From Xiphophorus maculatus (Eukaryota; Chordata; Actinopteri; Cyprinodontiformes; Poeciliidae): a stretch of DNA of 64,000 nucleotides. Below are positions 26,606 to 38,700 of the stretch, piece by piece (the stretch's first letter is position 1; every line of letters begins with the position of its first letter). A model generated the notes under the pieces. It made no database searches. It worked only from the letters and a program-made list of their open reading frames with translations, and had not been told where the DNA came from. The stretch lies in assembly GCF_002775205.1 (NCBI RefSeq), contig NC_036445.1, positions 32,800,453 to 32,864,452 on the forward strand, given 5' to 3'. A program made the translations under genes and the position numbers.

Positions 26606-27504
26606 GTCTATATGCAGCATTTACTGGGCAAGAAGTGGGTTACATCCTAGACAGGTCACTGGTCCATAAGTGTTGGAACTAATGTTTTTGTTCTTTGTTT
26701 TTAGCAAGAAAATGTAACATTTTCAAGACACAAATTAAAGACACAAATTAAATATGTATGTTATGGTGGTGGTAATATTAAAGGAGACCACAAAGGATTT
26801 TCTGACTAAATGAAAATTTGATTTATCAAATCATACTAAAGAAGCAAAACCTGAAAAGTGAATACCTGAAATGAGAAACCAAAATAAAATTATGCAAAAC
26901 CTCTAGCTAACCAGAAATAAACAAATGCAAAACAAACCTAACAAAACCCAACCATAAGATACAAACCAAACCAAATGGAGTTCTGAGGAGGGAGAGGGAA
27001 AAGCCTCCTGTCTGCTGCAGCATGGCAGCTTTAAAACAGCAGAGCACCAATCAGGGAAAAACACCACACCTGCAGAAGGCCTGGATCCAGAACCCTGCAA
27101 GGAAAAAGGGCAGAGACCCACTGCAGCCGTAACAATGTCATTTATACATTTATTGAATCATTTAAAGGCGTTTCATGGTAATCATTCATAATCCTCATTT
27201 GACTAAGTGAAGCATGTGGACTGAAAACTATGGATAAGAAAGGCAGCAACATTAACATGTAAGCTCATATAAAAGAATCAAAGTTAATATAGTGTATGTA
27301 TGGTATATGGTATCTTAAAAGTCATTTTTATTGATTTATTGTCCTGCTAATTAAATCACAGAGCCTGAAAAGTCATTTAGAATACTTGGTCAACATGTTG
27401 CAGGTTTTCTGACAGATAGAAACCTAGAAAAGATGATAAACTGGCTCTTAAAATAATTAGTACTGGGTTCTGAAACTGCATATAAGTGAAATTTATGGTG
27501 ATGT

Positions 27505-27590
27505 TAAGGTAAGGTAAGGTCAGGTCATTTTATTTATTATATAGCACATTTTCAGCAACAAGGCAATTCAAAGTGTTTGACTGTTCATGT
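27505..27590 (-). mobile_element. LINE 3' end fragment
   Basis: AAGGTAAGGTCAGGTCATTT, then TATAGCACATTTTCAGCAAC and AATTCAAAGTGTTTGA resemble the 3' end of the L2-like LINE at 52190-53139. Only the tail is present. Confidence 0.6.
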
Positions 27591-27605
27591 AAATACATGT
27601 TAGAT

Positions 27606-28431
27606 CAGTGGTTCTTAACCTTTTTTGAGGTACCGAACCCATCTGTTTCATATGCGCATTCACCGAACCCTTCTTTAGTGATAAATAAAATAGATTTTTT
27701 TTCCAAATTCAAGACATAGGTATATGTTTTTTTTGCTGATGCACAAAACGAGCCGTGCATGAACGTCACTTTGCTCAAAGAACAAAACCATGAACTCACA
27801 GCAAGTTACAGTGTTACTTTATTCTGGCCCCCCAAAAATATTTTGGCCCCATAAAAAAATTTCAGCCCCCCAAATATTTTTTTACTATTTTACTAATTAA
27901 AAATAAATGTGGATTTTTTCAAAGAATTATTATTTTATTAATAACTTAATTTTTTTATTTTAAATTTAATTTGTTTTTTGTCGTTTTAAATCCACAAAAT
28001 ACTTTTTTGGGGCCAGAATAAAGTATTGCACAAATGACATACCTGTAAATCAGTGTGACTTCTGCTGTTGTTTTTGGGAGACCAGTTCAGAGAGGCGTGG
28101 CTTCACCTTGGCAAGGGCATCTTCAGAGCAAAGTCTGTTCATTTTCTTCTTTTTTTGCTCGACATATTTAGTATGGATAAAAATATTAAGAAAGAAACCA
28201 CGCGATGTACAGCTACAACAGCCGCTGATACTGCGTGCACTAAATTCCCCGCAGCATTGATTGGCCGAGCAATGTAACATGATCCTCTGCAGCAAGTGAT
28301 GGCCAGGCGCGGCCTGTCATCACAGCTTTACACAAGTGTGTCTTTACCTCCACGGCAGAGGCTCCGCCGAACCCCTGAGACCGACTCATCGAACCCCTGG
28401 GGTTCGATCGAACCCAGGTTAAGAACCACTG
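27606..28431. mobile_element. Non-autonomous hAT element
   Basis: Perfect terminal inverted repeats CAGTGGTTCTTAACCT and AGGTTAAGAACCACTG lie inside a perfect 8-bp target duplication TGTTAGAT (27598-27605 and 28432-28439). The unit is 826 bp, carries repeated CGAACCC motifs near the ends, has no transposase and contains a second small element at 27817-28023. Confidence 0.92.
27817..28023. mobile_element. MITE nested in the hAT element
   Basis: Inverted ends CTTTATTCTGGCCCCCCAAAA and TTTTTTGGGGCCAGAATAAAG, with TA on both sides (27815-27816, 28024-28025). The interior is A/T-rich with no coding. The TA flank suggests a Tc1/mariner-mobilised MITE. Confidence 0.75.
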
Positions 28432-28619
28432 TGTTAGATGTATTTTCATTATTTGCCCTGGGCCTCTTTATGTGTGTGTGCAGTCTGTCTCTGTATCTCA
28501 TGAAAGTTCATCCCAGCAGATCACTGCTCCATAATAATGCAGTAAAAAATCTTATTTCAACTTAATCATAAAGTTCTCTTTTAAACAGTTTATAAATAAT
28601 TCTTTTAATTTTTTTATTG

Positions 28620-28770
28620 ATCTCTGCCATGGACTGGCGACCTGTCCAGCTGACCCTGCCTCTCGTCCGTTGACCTCTGGAGTTAGGCACCAGAAGCCCT
28701 CCTGACCCCAATGGGATAAGGATGTAAAGAAAATAGATGGATGGATGGATGGATGGATGGATGGATGGAT
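28620..28770 (+). mobile_element. 3' half of a SINE with GGAT microsatellite tail
   Basis: ACTGGCGACCTGTCCAGCTG, then TCTCGTCCGTTGACCTCTGG and GGGATAAGGATGTAAAGAAA match the body of the SINE at 11829-12188 in opposite orientation. It ends in about nine GGAT units. The tRNA head is absent. Confidence 0.75.
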
Positions 28771-30271
28771 TCTATTGATCTGATATTCCTCACAATATAT
28801 TTTAAAGTTTGAATTGTTGTCATTGGTGAAAAGATCATTTAATTTAGTTGATAAATTCTTTTTTATATAAAGATCTGTTTCCTCATTACTTTCTCAATTT
28901 ATTGGCTGTTTTGATGCTTCAGATATAATGTTTAGAGTTAAAAGCATCAGCTCTGATTTTTCTGTGTTATTTAAGCTTACTTCCTCTTGGTTGTTCTGGA
29001 AAACAAATAGACCTGCCTCTCATTTTAGTGAACTTCTGGCTCACAGTCAACAAATATTCATCTTCCTTGTGGAAATTCTGCAGACTGACAGAGTTTCTAC
29101 TGGCCGTGTATTTTCTCTGTTTTGATTTATTCAAAATCTGGACATTTTATTAGTGAATAAAGTTGAATTAGTTTAAAGCTGTTGTTTTTAGGTGTTGCTG
29201 CCATCGCTTTGATATGTTTTTGGGAAAATGATTCAGCCAGACTAGAATAGAAACCGTGTGCACCTTGACAAGGTGACCTTGACTATTTGCTGGACTGGAG
29301 AACAGGATGTATTTGGGGCACCGACGAAGGACTGAACATCCCTGGGTGTTTTTCACATTAGGCACCAGAAACAGACTCAAAAACATTTCTACAAGGTCTA
29401 TTTTGTTCTCTTTTTTTACTTGAAGGGTCAGTGATTAGGAACCAGGAGACTTGAGGAACTGATCGAATAGTCAACTAATGATCATTTTCTACAAAGGATG
29501 ACGAAACAGGACAGTGTCACGTCTGTGTCTGGAGCATAATGCGGGGATCTTCTAAAATCTGCATCTATATATATCAAGAGAGGCAAAGTAATTATTTTTA
29601 GGTGGATGGTCAGCACGAGTGTGTTGGGTCGTGTGCAGAAGTTAGTGTGTGTATACAGTATGTATGCTTGCTCAAAAGTGTACGAGAAAGCAGGAGAGAT
29701 CAGATATCCAACGACGGCACAGTGCCAGTTAGAATTAATGTCGGTGTGTTTCAGTGAGTGTGTGCAGGAAAAGACTGTGTGGTAGCCAACATGGGGAGCA
29801 GATGTGTTCATTCGCATGTCACTTCATCCCAAAACACTCTCCTGGGGGACGAAGAGAAATAATTAATCTTTCTCAGACGACAAGCTGAGGTGTTTTTTTT
29901 AGTGCTTGATTATTTTTAGCTGTCCTTGGACATAGAGCTACATGGTACATTTGCATTTTCCTCCCCTCACCTCCCCTCAGGGCAGCATATCTAATGCTGT
30001 TTTCTAGAACATGTGGAAAATGCCCCTTTCTCACAAGAAGTGGTAATAGCTATTGAAGGCGACGTTGATTTAAGTTTCAAATATAACTATAGATAATAGA
30101 TCTTGAAGAATCTACTGGAACACAAAATTTTCAGAGCAAAATGAAAGAAGTCTTTGGACACAAAGGTGTGGTTAAAGCTTTGACGAGAGTCGTAAGCACA
30201 AAATGACTTTATACACAGAAGGTTAATAGCAACTGGTAGAAAAAAAGGTGTGCAATAATGTTCATTAAATA
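28771..30271. other. Intergenic DNA, no feature recognised
   Basis: Moderately AT-rich sequence without credible exons, transposon ends or RNA genes. Confidence 0.5.
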
Positions 30272-30658
30272 CACTCACTGGCCACTTTATTAGGTACATA
30301 TTGCTAGTACCGGGTTGGATCCCCTTTTCCCTTCAGAACTGCCTTTAATCCTTCATGGCAGAGATTCAACAAGGTACTAGAAACATTCCTCACAGTCTGG
30401 TCCATAATGACATGATAGCATCACACAGTTGCTGCAGATTTGTCAGCTGTACATCCATGATGCAAATCTCACGTTCCACCACATCCCAAAGGTTCTCTAC
30501 TGGATTGAGATCTGGTGACTGTGGAGGTCATTTGAGTTCAGTGAACCCATTGTTGTGTTCAAGAAACCAGTTGGAGATGATTCATGTTTTATGACACGGT
30601 GCGTTATCCTGCTGGAAGTATCCATCAGAAGATGGGCAATGAGGTCATAAAGAGAAAC
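30272..30658 (-). pseudogene. Tc1-like transposon remnant
   Basis: CACTGGCCACTTTATTAGGT starts a known fish Tc1-type terminal sequence. The following antisense coding matches a transposase C-terminus with many changes (the GGATTGAGATCTGGTGACTG stretch corresponds to the [10 protein letters not shown] motif). It stops at the target duplication of the hAT element that starts at 30667. Confidence 0.7.
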
Positions 30659-30666
30659 CATGTCTT

Positions 30667-32191
30667 CAGTGTTGTATAGTAACGAAGTAAAAATACTTCA
30701 CTACTTTACTTAAGTATATTTTGGAGTACTTCATACTTTCCTGGAGTATGAACATTTTTGATGACTTTCACTTTTACTTCACTATATTTCCGAACTTAAT
30801 TGCGTACTTTTACTCCGATACATTTTCAATGTGTGGTTTAGTTACTCGTTACGAAAAAGCGAGAGAGAGAAACAAAGTGTTTTGATCCCACCTACTGATT
30901 AGCAAGTAGCAAGCAGGCTACCGAACAAAGTCGGTAGCCTACTTAGCTGGGCTTGTTCATCACCACCAATAGGATACACCTGTTTTGCTTCTCCCATTAA
31001 ACACAAAGCAAGTCTCGCAATCAGCAGCAGCCACATGGAGGAGGAGACGGAGACCACAACGACTGCAACTACGTCGGACATGGCTCCAGGGGAACCACCA
31101 GCTGGTGATGAGAGCCCATGGCCTTATTTAAACACAATATACTCTTTCGTGGGTGTTAAAGATTCGTCGTACGACATGAAATGTATGTTATTCCTGCCCG
31201 AAGATGTGGAAATTCTATCTTACAAAAACTCCCCGTCCAACTTGAAGAAACACATCGAGGTAACTAATTATGAAATGGTTATAATCCTCCTGTTTCAGTA
31301 ACTATAGCTTGGTCACTAGGCACTACTGTATTGTGAAACGTTGACCATAAATGAACTTTGTTTGGCATTGTTTCAGTTCCACACGTGGTGTATTTAGCTT
31401 AGGCCTAATGTTGACTGTAGCAGGCTACCTAGACTCCTCTGTTCAAGGGGGGACAGAAGCCATAGCGATAGCAATTTAGACTAAATTTAACGAATATAGG
31501 AAAGGCATGCAAGTTCAAAACCAGGTTTACAGATGCCAATAAGCTGCATTTCCCTCCCAATTCTTTTTTTCTTTTGCATAATGACCAGTTGTGTGCACCA
31601 CCTACTGACTGTAGCATTGACTGATTCACTGATTTGTGAAGTAGAGTAATCGTAACAGCTCTTTTTCTTCATGTTGGCCGCATTTTCTGTACTATTTATT
31701 TTTCTCATTTTCAGCACTGATCTTACTTGAAGGGAAAACTTGAGGCTTACAAAAACTTTGTATTTTAGGGTATGCTAAGAAGCTGGTTCAGTTGTAAAGC
31801 AGGTTAAGTTAACCTTGTGCTATAGGTAAAGCACCTAATTTTCTTAACTAAATGATGCCTGCAGGTATATCTATTAGCAGGTTTAATTTTGCCTGCACTT
31901 GGTTGTGTACATTATTTTAAGTGTATTTGACAAGTTTACCAAAATATAAAAAATGTCATTCAAACTGCATTTGCTTTGTTTTACTTTTTACTTGTACTTT
32001 TCATTACATTACTTGAGTACATCTATTTTTACAGTAATTTCCATACTTAAGTACAAGACGTTTCAGATACTTTAAGACTTTAACTCAAGTAACATTTCAG
32101 TCAGTGACTTGGACTTTTACCAAAGTCATATTTTGGAGAGGTACTTGTACGTTTACTTGACTCTGAGATTTCAGTACTTTAAACAACACTG
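30667..32191 (+). mobile_element. hAT element, internally deleted
   Basis: Starts CAGTGTTGTATAGTAACG and ends AAACAACACTG, flanked by a perfect 8-bp duplication CATGTCTT (30659-30666 and 32192-32199). Subterminal ACTTAAGTA/TACTTGAG motifs repeat within about 200 bp of both ends. The first coding exon of a transposase is kept at 31035-31259; the catalytic part is absent. Confidence 0.9.
31035..31259 (+). pseudogene. First exon of a hAT transposase (BED-like zinc finger)
   Basis: 75 codons from ATG to a donor GTAACT at 31260. After an acidic Thr-rich start the frame has WPYLNTIYSFVGVKDSSYDM, KCMLFLPE, ILSYKNSPSNLKKHIE. This resembles the BED zinc finger N-terminus of fish hAT transposases, but the first Cys of the C..C pair appears replaced (GVKD where GC/CK is usual). 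No downstream exon with the RNase H-like domain is present before the element ends. Confidence 0.65.
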
Positions 32192-32222
32192 CATGTCTTG
32201 GTGATGATCATAACGCAGCTAT

Positions 32223-33600
32223 TTAACCTGCAGGATGCGATGCATACCTCATCTCATCTAGCTTGTTGGCGAGATATCTGGTATTGGTGATGAAAAGGCT
32301 GGAAATAGCTGGTCTGTGTGGATTAGTTTGTAACCTAGTGTGTATGCTCCGTTTGCCCTGATTCTGCTTTCGGTTATATCTTTTAGTTTTTACCATTACC
32401 CACACAGGGGTAATGGTAAAAACCTCATCTGACTGTCGTAGCTCTGGTGGGATAAAATCCTACTTTGAACATATAAATCAGGATGTCTGATTCTTAATTT
32501 TCAGTAATTCTTCCCTGCTGTACTGCTTGAGAGTTTCACAGGGTTTCCATGTGGTACTAAATTTTTCATCACCCCTTCAAAATATTTAGAATTTTTCATT
32601 GATGTTCACTTCGTGTTTTAAGTTTGTTTAACTATAAAATCTGTATAAAAATTATAACTATTCACAGGACCTGAGCTGAGGTTTTCCAATCAGTTGCTTC
32701 ATAACAACCTTGCAGCCATCTTTCTAGCAGGTCTCTTAAGGGGTTCATATTTAGAGCAGAGATAAAAAAAAGAGAGTGAGGTCTTGGTTTGGAGGTGTAT
32801 CCTTGACATTAGCATAAAACAAATCCAAAATCTTGTTGACAAACTGGTGAAACACTGGCAGTGTTAAAGAGAGTGAGGCATGATTAAAATCACCAGATAT
32901 TGCCACAAATGGATTAGAATGTTGTGTCTGCATCTTGCATTATCAGCAACAGCTGAGGGTGGAATGTAAACTTACTGCCGAAATAACACTGGTGAATTTT
33001 CTTGGTAAATAATATGGTCAGAAACTCACTGCCAAGAGTTGAATGTCTTAATTTCAGATACGACACTTCACAGGAACATGTTCTGGATGACACAAACACT
33101 GCTAATCCAACTCCCTTCTTTTCCTGCTGCTCTTTCAATCGCTGTCTGCTCTTATAGATAGAATATACTTTATTTATCCCCAAGGAATAATGGCTTATTA
33201 GTTGACAAGCTGTCCATTAAATGTCTTAAATATTATTAATAGAGTATAACCATAAGATATAAAGTTTATAATATAGATACAGGCACCTAAGAGAGATGTA
33301 AGTAATTCAATATGACAGAATATTAATAAATAACAAGCAAGCCTTGCAAATATGCTATAAATAATCTATAATTGAGTGCAGAGAAAATTAGATTTAAGCT
33401 ACTCAGACTTGGGCATTGTAAAGGCCTGGCAGAAATGATAGTATAGTACCATCATTGATAGTACTATCAAATGATAGTATAGTACAGTCAGGAAGCCTGG
33501 CAGAGAGATGTTGGAGTCTTGGATACAGTCCTGCAACCATGTCTCCGTAAAACACATAACTCTGCATTCCCTATACTCCATTATGAGATAAAATCAATAC
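32223..33600 (-). mobile_element. Decayed LINE endonuclease fragments
   Basis: Minus-strand frames recall the apurinic-type endonuclease of L2/CR1/Rex1-type LINEs: CFTETWLQD near 33560, VAISGDFNHASL near 32900, LDLFYANVKD near 32830, and at 32240-32400 NTRYLANKLDEMR. The last block normally lies upstream of TETWL, so the order is permuted or two copies abut. Several frameshifts are present. Confidence 0.65.
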
Positions 33601-34289
33601 CAATTGAGTAAAATCAAATCTCAGTTGGGTTGAAAACCAATGGATTAAAACAGGGGCGCTGCCAGGAATCTTGTGCCCCATGACAAAAATTAATTTGGAC
33701 CCCACCTACTGTTACAATTTCTTGAGTCTTTTTGACCCATAAAAGGCATCAAATTTTAAAGGCCTGCAACTGCTTTGCTTCTTTGGATAATAGCACAATA
33801 TTTATTACTAGTGAAATTTGCATACAACAGTCCACATGTTGTATGCAAATAGGCTGCTTAATTTTTTTTTTGTATTAGTTTTAGCTTACTGAAATGTCTC
33901 TCTCCATGAGCAACAGTCATAGACAACATGCAAAATATAAATAAAGCAATCAAGACTTCTAAAAAAATGCTATGTAGTTAGGGTTAGGGTTTGTAGTTAA
34001 TTGTCACCATGTAGTGACAGTTTGTTATGAGACAGCTAATCTGTGAAAATATCAGTCTCCTCCACCTGCTCCCTGAGCTGCTGTTGCTAGCTAAAGCAAG
34101 ACATTTTTACTGCTAAAAACAAGTTTTAAAAACGGAATATTTTTTATTTTGTAATCAGCAGGGCCCCACATTTTTTCTATTTCTATAAACAAAAAAAACA
34201 AAATAATTGTGGGGTCCCCCTGTCAGTTGAGGGCCCTTGGAATTGTCCTAACTTTTCCCCCCTGGACACCCCCAGGTCAAAATAAGTTT
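33601..34289. other. Repeat-like non-coding DNA
   Basis: Contains a perfect 14-bp fold-back at 33816-33850 and a short TTAGGG-like run at 33977-33993. No coding region or transposon end was recognised. Confidence 0.4.
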
Positions 34290-34620
34290 TTGGTGGGTTT
34301 TAAAAGTGCATAGGGAAAGGGCCTGTTGAATGTGTGAAGGTAGGGTGTTTCATAGCTTACAGGCACAGAGAAGGCCTTGTCATTCCCAGTTCCCAGGCTT
34401 AGAACTGGGAATGACCAGGAACAACAGATATGAGTGATCAAGACGAAGTGTAGCAGTGGAGAAGCTCTGTTAAATAAGGCAGGGGAAGGCTGTTTAAAAC
34501 CTCCAAAAGGTTTTTAAAAGAATTATATGAACTCTAAAATACACTGGCAGCCAGTGGAGCGAAGGCAGGATGGGGTAATATGCTCTATTTTACATGTTCC
34601 TGTTAAAAAACATGCAGCAG
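34290..34620 (-). mobile_element. L2-like LINE fragment
   Basis: On the plus strand CAGCCAGTGGAGCGAAGGCA, then ATATGCTCTATTTTACATG resemble the antisense of the L2-like LINE at 52380-52700 (GGGAGCCAGTGGAGGG, ATGTGCTCTATCTTCC). The preceding AAGGCCTTGTCATTCCCAG region matches the same kind of LINE frame. Strongly diverged. Confidence 0.5.
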
Positions 34621-35787
34621 TATTTTGATGTGTGAAGACTGACTTAGAGAATATGTGTTACCACATTATAAATGCTTCTAAAACTGAGTTTTAATAAGAG
34701 TTTTATTGTTTCACTTGAAATTAAAACAGTCATCCAACTCTTCAGATTATTTGTTTTAACCATCTGACATTGTACCTTTCATTAAAATCCTACTGGACTA
34801 CAACGGATTGTATAAAATTGGATGTGATTGCAACAAAACCTGCAAACATATTGTGAACCACTGAGTACTCCTTCACTAATAAAGGACACCATGTCACCAA
34901 GACAACCGTGCTGTCGGCCTTTTCACATAACACTTCTGTCTCATCAGTGGCTCATCAAACATTCTGCCCACACAGGTAGAGGGATGTTTAAAGTCAAATT
35001 GAGACATTTCATATTTCATATTTAATACAATATACATAGTGATGTAATTACATACATAACATAATGTACAAGTATAAAAACTTTCTTAAAATGAATAAGG
35101 AAATTGCTTAAAAGATGAAAAGAGAACTCAGCAGAATGAACTTTGCAGTCAGTCCTGGCTACATCAAAAGCAGTCATTTAACAGTTTTATGACTGCATTT
35201 TAATAACTGACTTAATATGCACAATAAAATATTCTAAATAACACTATAAACTGAGTAAGATATCTTTGTATTGTGCAATGTCCTGTCAATGGGAAACAGC
35301 AACAGAAGTTACTGATCCATAAGAAGAGTAAGCATTCAGATTAAAATCCAAACAGCACAAAGCAAACAGTAGAGGTTTGAATCTTGAAAAGTAAAAATAA
35401 AATAGAAAACCAAAGTAATATTATTAACAAGCTTCTGTCACAGTGCCAAAGCAGGTGAGAACTCAATCTGCAACAGAGAATGTTGTTCATATACAGAGTT
35501 CAGTACATAGGTACTGAATCTAGTCATGCGACTTGTAAATCTTTATTTTTGTTTCAGTTTGTTCATTTAACTAATTGCACTCAAAGCTTTTTACCTATAA
35601 ATACATGAACGACAGTGATTCCAGAGATGAACACAGGGCAGCAGCAGAGCTTGTTTTAGCATTGTTCCACAAGATGGCAGAAGCGTGGTTTTTAGGATAC
35701 AGAGAGTAGCTAAACGGAAAAGAAGAAGGATAACAGCTTGGGGCAGCTTCCTCCGAGGAACAAATCTGACCCTGAAATTCGGTAGAA

Positions 35788-38700
35788 ATGTTTGGAAATT
35801 TTAGAGAAAGACTTCACATGGTCCAACAGGACTTCTCAACCAGGTTTGTCGCTTTTTGTGGACCACAACATGATGTTTTGGATATCCTAGCTAATGTAGA
35901 AACAGCTGCACTTACTATAGTAGTTAAAGTAGCAGGTGTGCTTTTATCCCGTGCTTGAGGTGCACCGTCAGCATTACACTGAAGGGAATGTTAGCTAGTT
36001 GGATTTCTTTTTGGTGACCTAATCTGCTAGACACCCGTGTTTTGATCGCAGTCTGTAGTTATTGGTCTCAGCTGATGATCATGTGACGCGTAAGATCGTG
36101 AAATGACGTCACCCCCAGCCCTGTACGAGTCTAGCGGCTGAACCCCCGGTGCATTATGGTACATTTTTACATTAATTCCGTCTCTTGCTACCGAAGTCCG
36201 GGGGTTTTATTCCCATACGATTCAACAAAGCTGAGTCTTAATTTGTCATACTATTTTTAGGGATTAGAGAGTTGTTGTTTTTATATCTCGTTTTTACAAA
36301 ACATTTTAGATTGTAAGTGAAGGCTGGAGCTGTGTGGCGTCGGGACATTTTGCATTTAGAAAGTTTACAGGGGACCGTTTGTTTTGTTTCAGCTGCTCAG
36401 CAGCACGTTAAACATGCAATATTTTAGTGAAACAAAGTAGAAAGTACAGATTAACTGGTTGGTAAGAGGGTATTTCAGAGTGTAACTTCACTCTAACCAC
36501 AGGGTCGATTGTTTTTTTGTTGTTGTTGTTGTTGATTGGTCTAGAAAATGTTTTTAGTCTGTTCTCAGTAACCAAAACCCTCCCTGAATTTACCCAAGTT
36601 AAACACAACATCAAGCACAGTTTTCTCCTAGTTTTACAGAATACTGCGGGGCCTGTACTCTACTGTACTCTACTGTACTCTACTGTACTGTACTCTACTG
36701 TACTGTACTGTACTCTACTCTACTGTACTCTACTGTACTGTACTGTACTCTACTGTACTCTACTGTACTGTACTCTACTGTACTGTACTCTACTGTACTG
36801 TACTCTACTGTACTGTACTGTACTCTACTGTACTGTACTCTACTGTACTGTACTCTACTGTACTCTACTGTACTGTACTGTACTCTACTGTACTCTACTG
36901 TACTGTAGTCTACTGTACTGTACTCTACTGTACTCTACTGTACTGTACTCTACTCTACTGTACTCTCCTCTACTGTACTCTACTGTACTGTACTCTACTG
37001 TACTCTACTGTACTGTACTCTACTGTACTGTACTCTACTGTACTCTACTGTACTGTACTGTACTCTACTGTACTGTACTCTACTGTACTGTACTCTACTG
37101 TACTCTACTGTACTGTACTGTACTCTACTGTACTCTACTGTACTGTAGTCTACTGTACTGTACTCTACTGTACTCTACTGTACTGTACTCTACTCTACTG
37201 TACTCTCCTCTACTGTACTCTACTGTACTGTACTCTACTGCTGTCCTCATCTCACTCTGTTTGCACTCTGTTTCAGTTTCAAGACCCTGGGAGACATGTC
37301 AAAAGAGACCAAAATCAAGAGGAAATCCAGGTGACATGTAATCTGTGTGTTTGTGTTTGTGTGTACACCACAAACACACTGTATTGTTTACACATAATAT
37401 TACTGGTCCAGTTTTGTGAGCTTCACAAATTGTCTAGCCAACTTGTATTAATGTCCCTCAAGAAAATATTTAATAATAAAATCTTTTTTTGAAATAAAAT
37501 CTCTTTTTTTGCACAATCTCACATAGAAGAAAACAGAACAATCCTGTCTTTAGTTTCAGTTCTTCTGTTGGGAAAAATTATTGCATATTAAGAAGTTACT
37601 TTACTTTAATAATGGGGGTCAGAGGGCCCGGTGGCGCCGGGTCATGGCAGCCTCGCTTCTGTCAGACTGCACTAGGGCAGCTGTGGCTACTGTCCAGCAG
37701 GTAGCCACCATCAGCATGTGGGCGTGTGCGTGAATGTGTGAATGACTGTAGTGTGAAACACTTTGGGGTCCTCTGGACTTGAAGGAGCTCTATACAAGTA
37801 CAAAGCCATTTTACTTAAAGTGGACATATCATGCTTTATTTTCATATGTAAATCATTCACTTATGGTCTGCAAAGTAGAACTGCAATGTTTTGGTCTGAA
37901 TTCCTCGTTATTATAGCTCCACAGACCTGTTAGCCCTGTTCTGAAGTGTGTTTTGGAGCAACTTGTTTTGTTGCATTTTATTTTTCATGTGAATGAGACA
38001 TTTCATGCCCCGATCCCTCCAGGTCTCAGAGCATTCCTCTAGATAATCATACCGCTGATGATTATCTACTGGCAGAGAAACTATTTATTTTAAAGTTTAT
38101 TAAAGATGTTAACAACAGAGGACTTGTCCATCCAACCTTACATGTTGGAACCAGAGTCTGACACAGAGCAGGAGAATGAAGAACCACACATTCAAATAAA
38201 TGCATCACAATGGTGTTACTGTAATTACAGTCTCTCCATCCATACTAACTACCTGCATTGTGGAGTGGAGTTTAGCTATACTGCCCATGTATATCCAGAT
38301 ATCTTTTAAAATATTAACGCTACTATAAAATGAATGAAGTAAACAAAGCTTCACATAATTAAGGAGTTCACTAACTCAAGCGTCAAGAACGTTACTGAAT
38401 TGGGTCTTGTGTTCCCCGAGGCAAAAACGGTAAAAACGAAACCAAATAATTATATCCAGAACATGCAGTACAGTATCAAACCAATTGCCTGGATGTCATT
38501 ATCAACACACAAAATTAATGTCTAAAATAATCTTTGTTGTAATTTTAGCGTTATTTGGAGCTTTGCTTTGTCCCTCGTTTTAGTAGAGAGGAGGAACTGA
38601 CCCTCAATCAGACAAAGTCAGAAAATCTCTTTGGATACTGGCAGAGGTTGCTGAAGCACTCGTTGTTAAGTTCTCCAAAAACTGACTTAAGCCGACACTT

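Noticed and set aside
33975-33995. Telomere-like TTAGGGTTAGGGTTT
   Set aside because: Barely two units, with no array around it; too short for an interstitial telomere.
36517-37341. 274-codon open frame LYCTVLYST-like repeat protein
   Set aside because: It is the translation of the TACTG/TACTC array; five-base units give a 15-base protein period and few stops. It has no start context or splice support.
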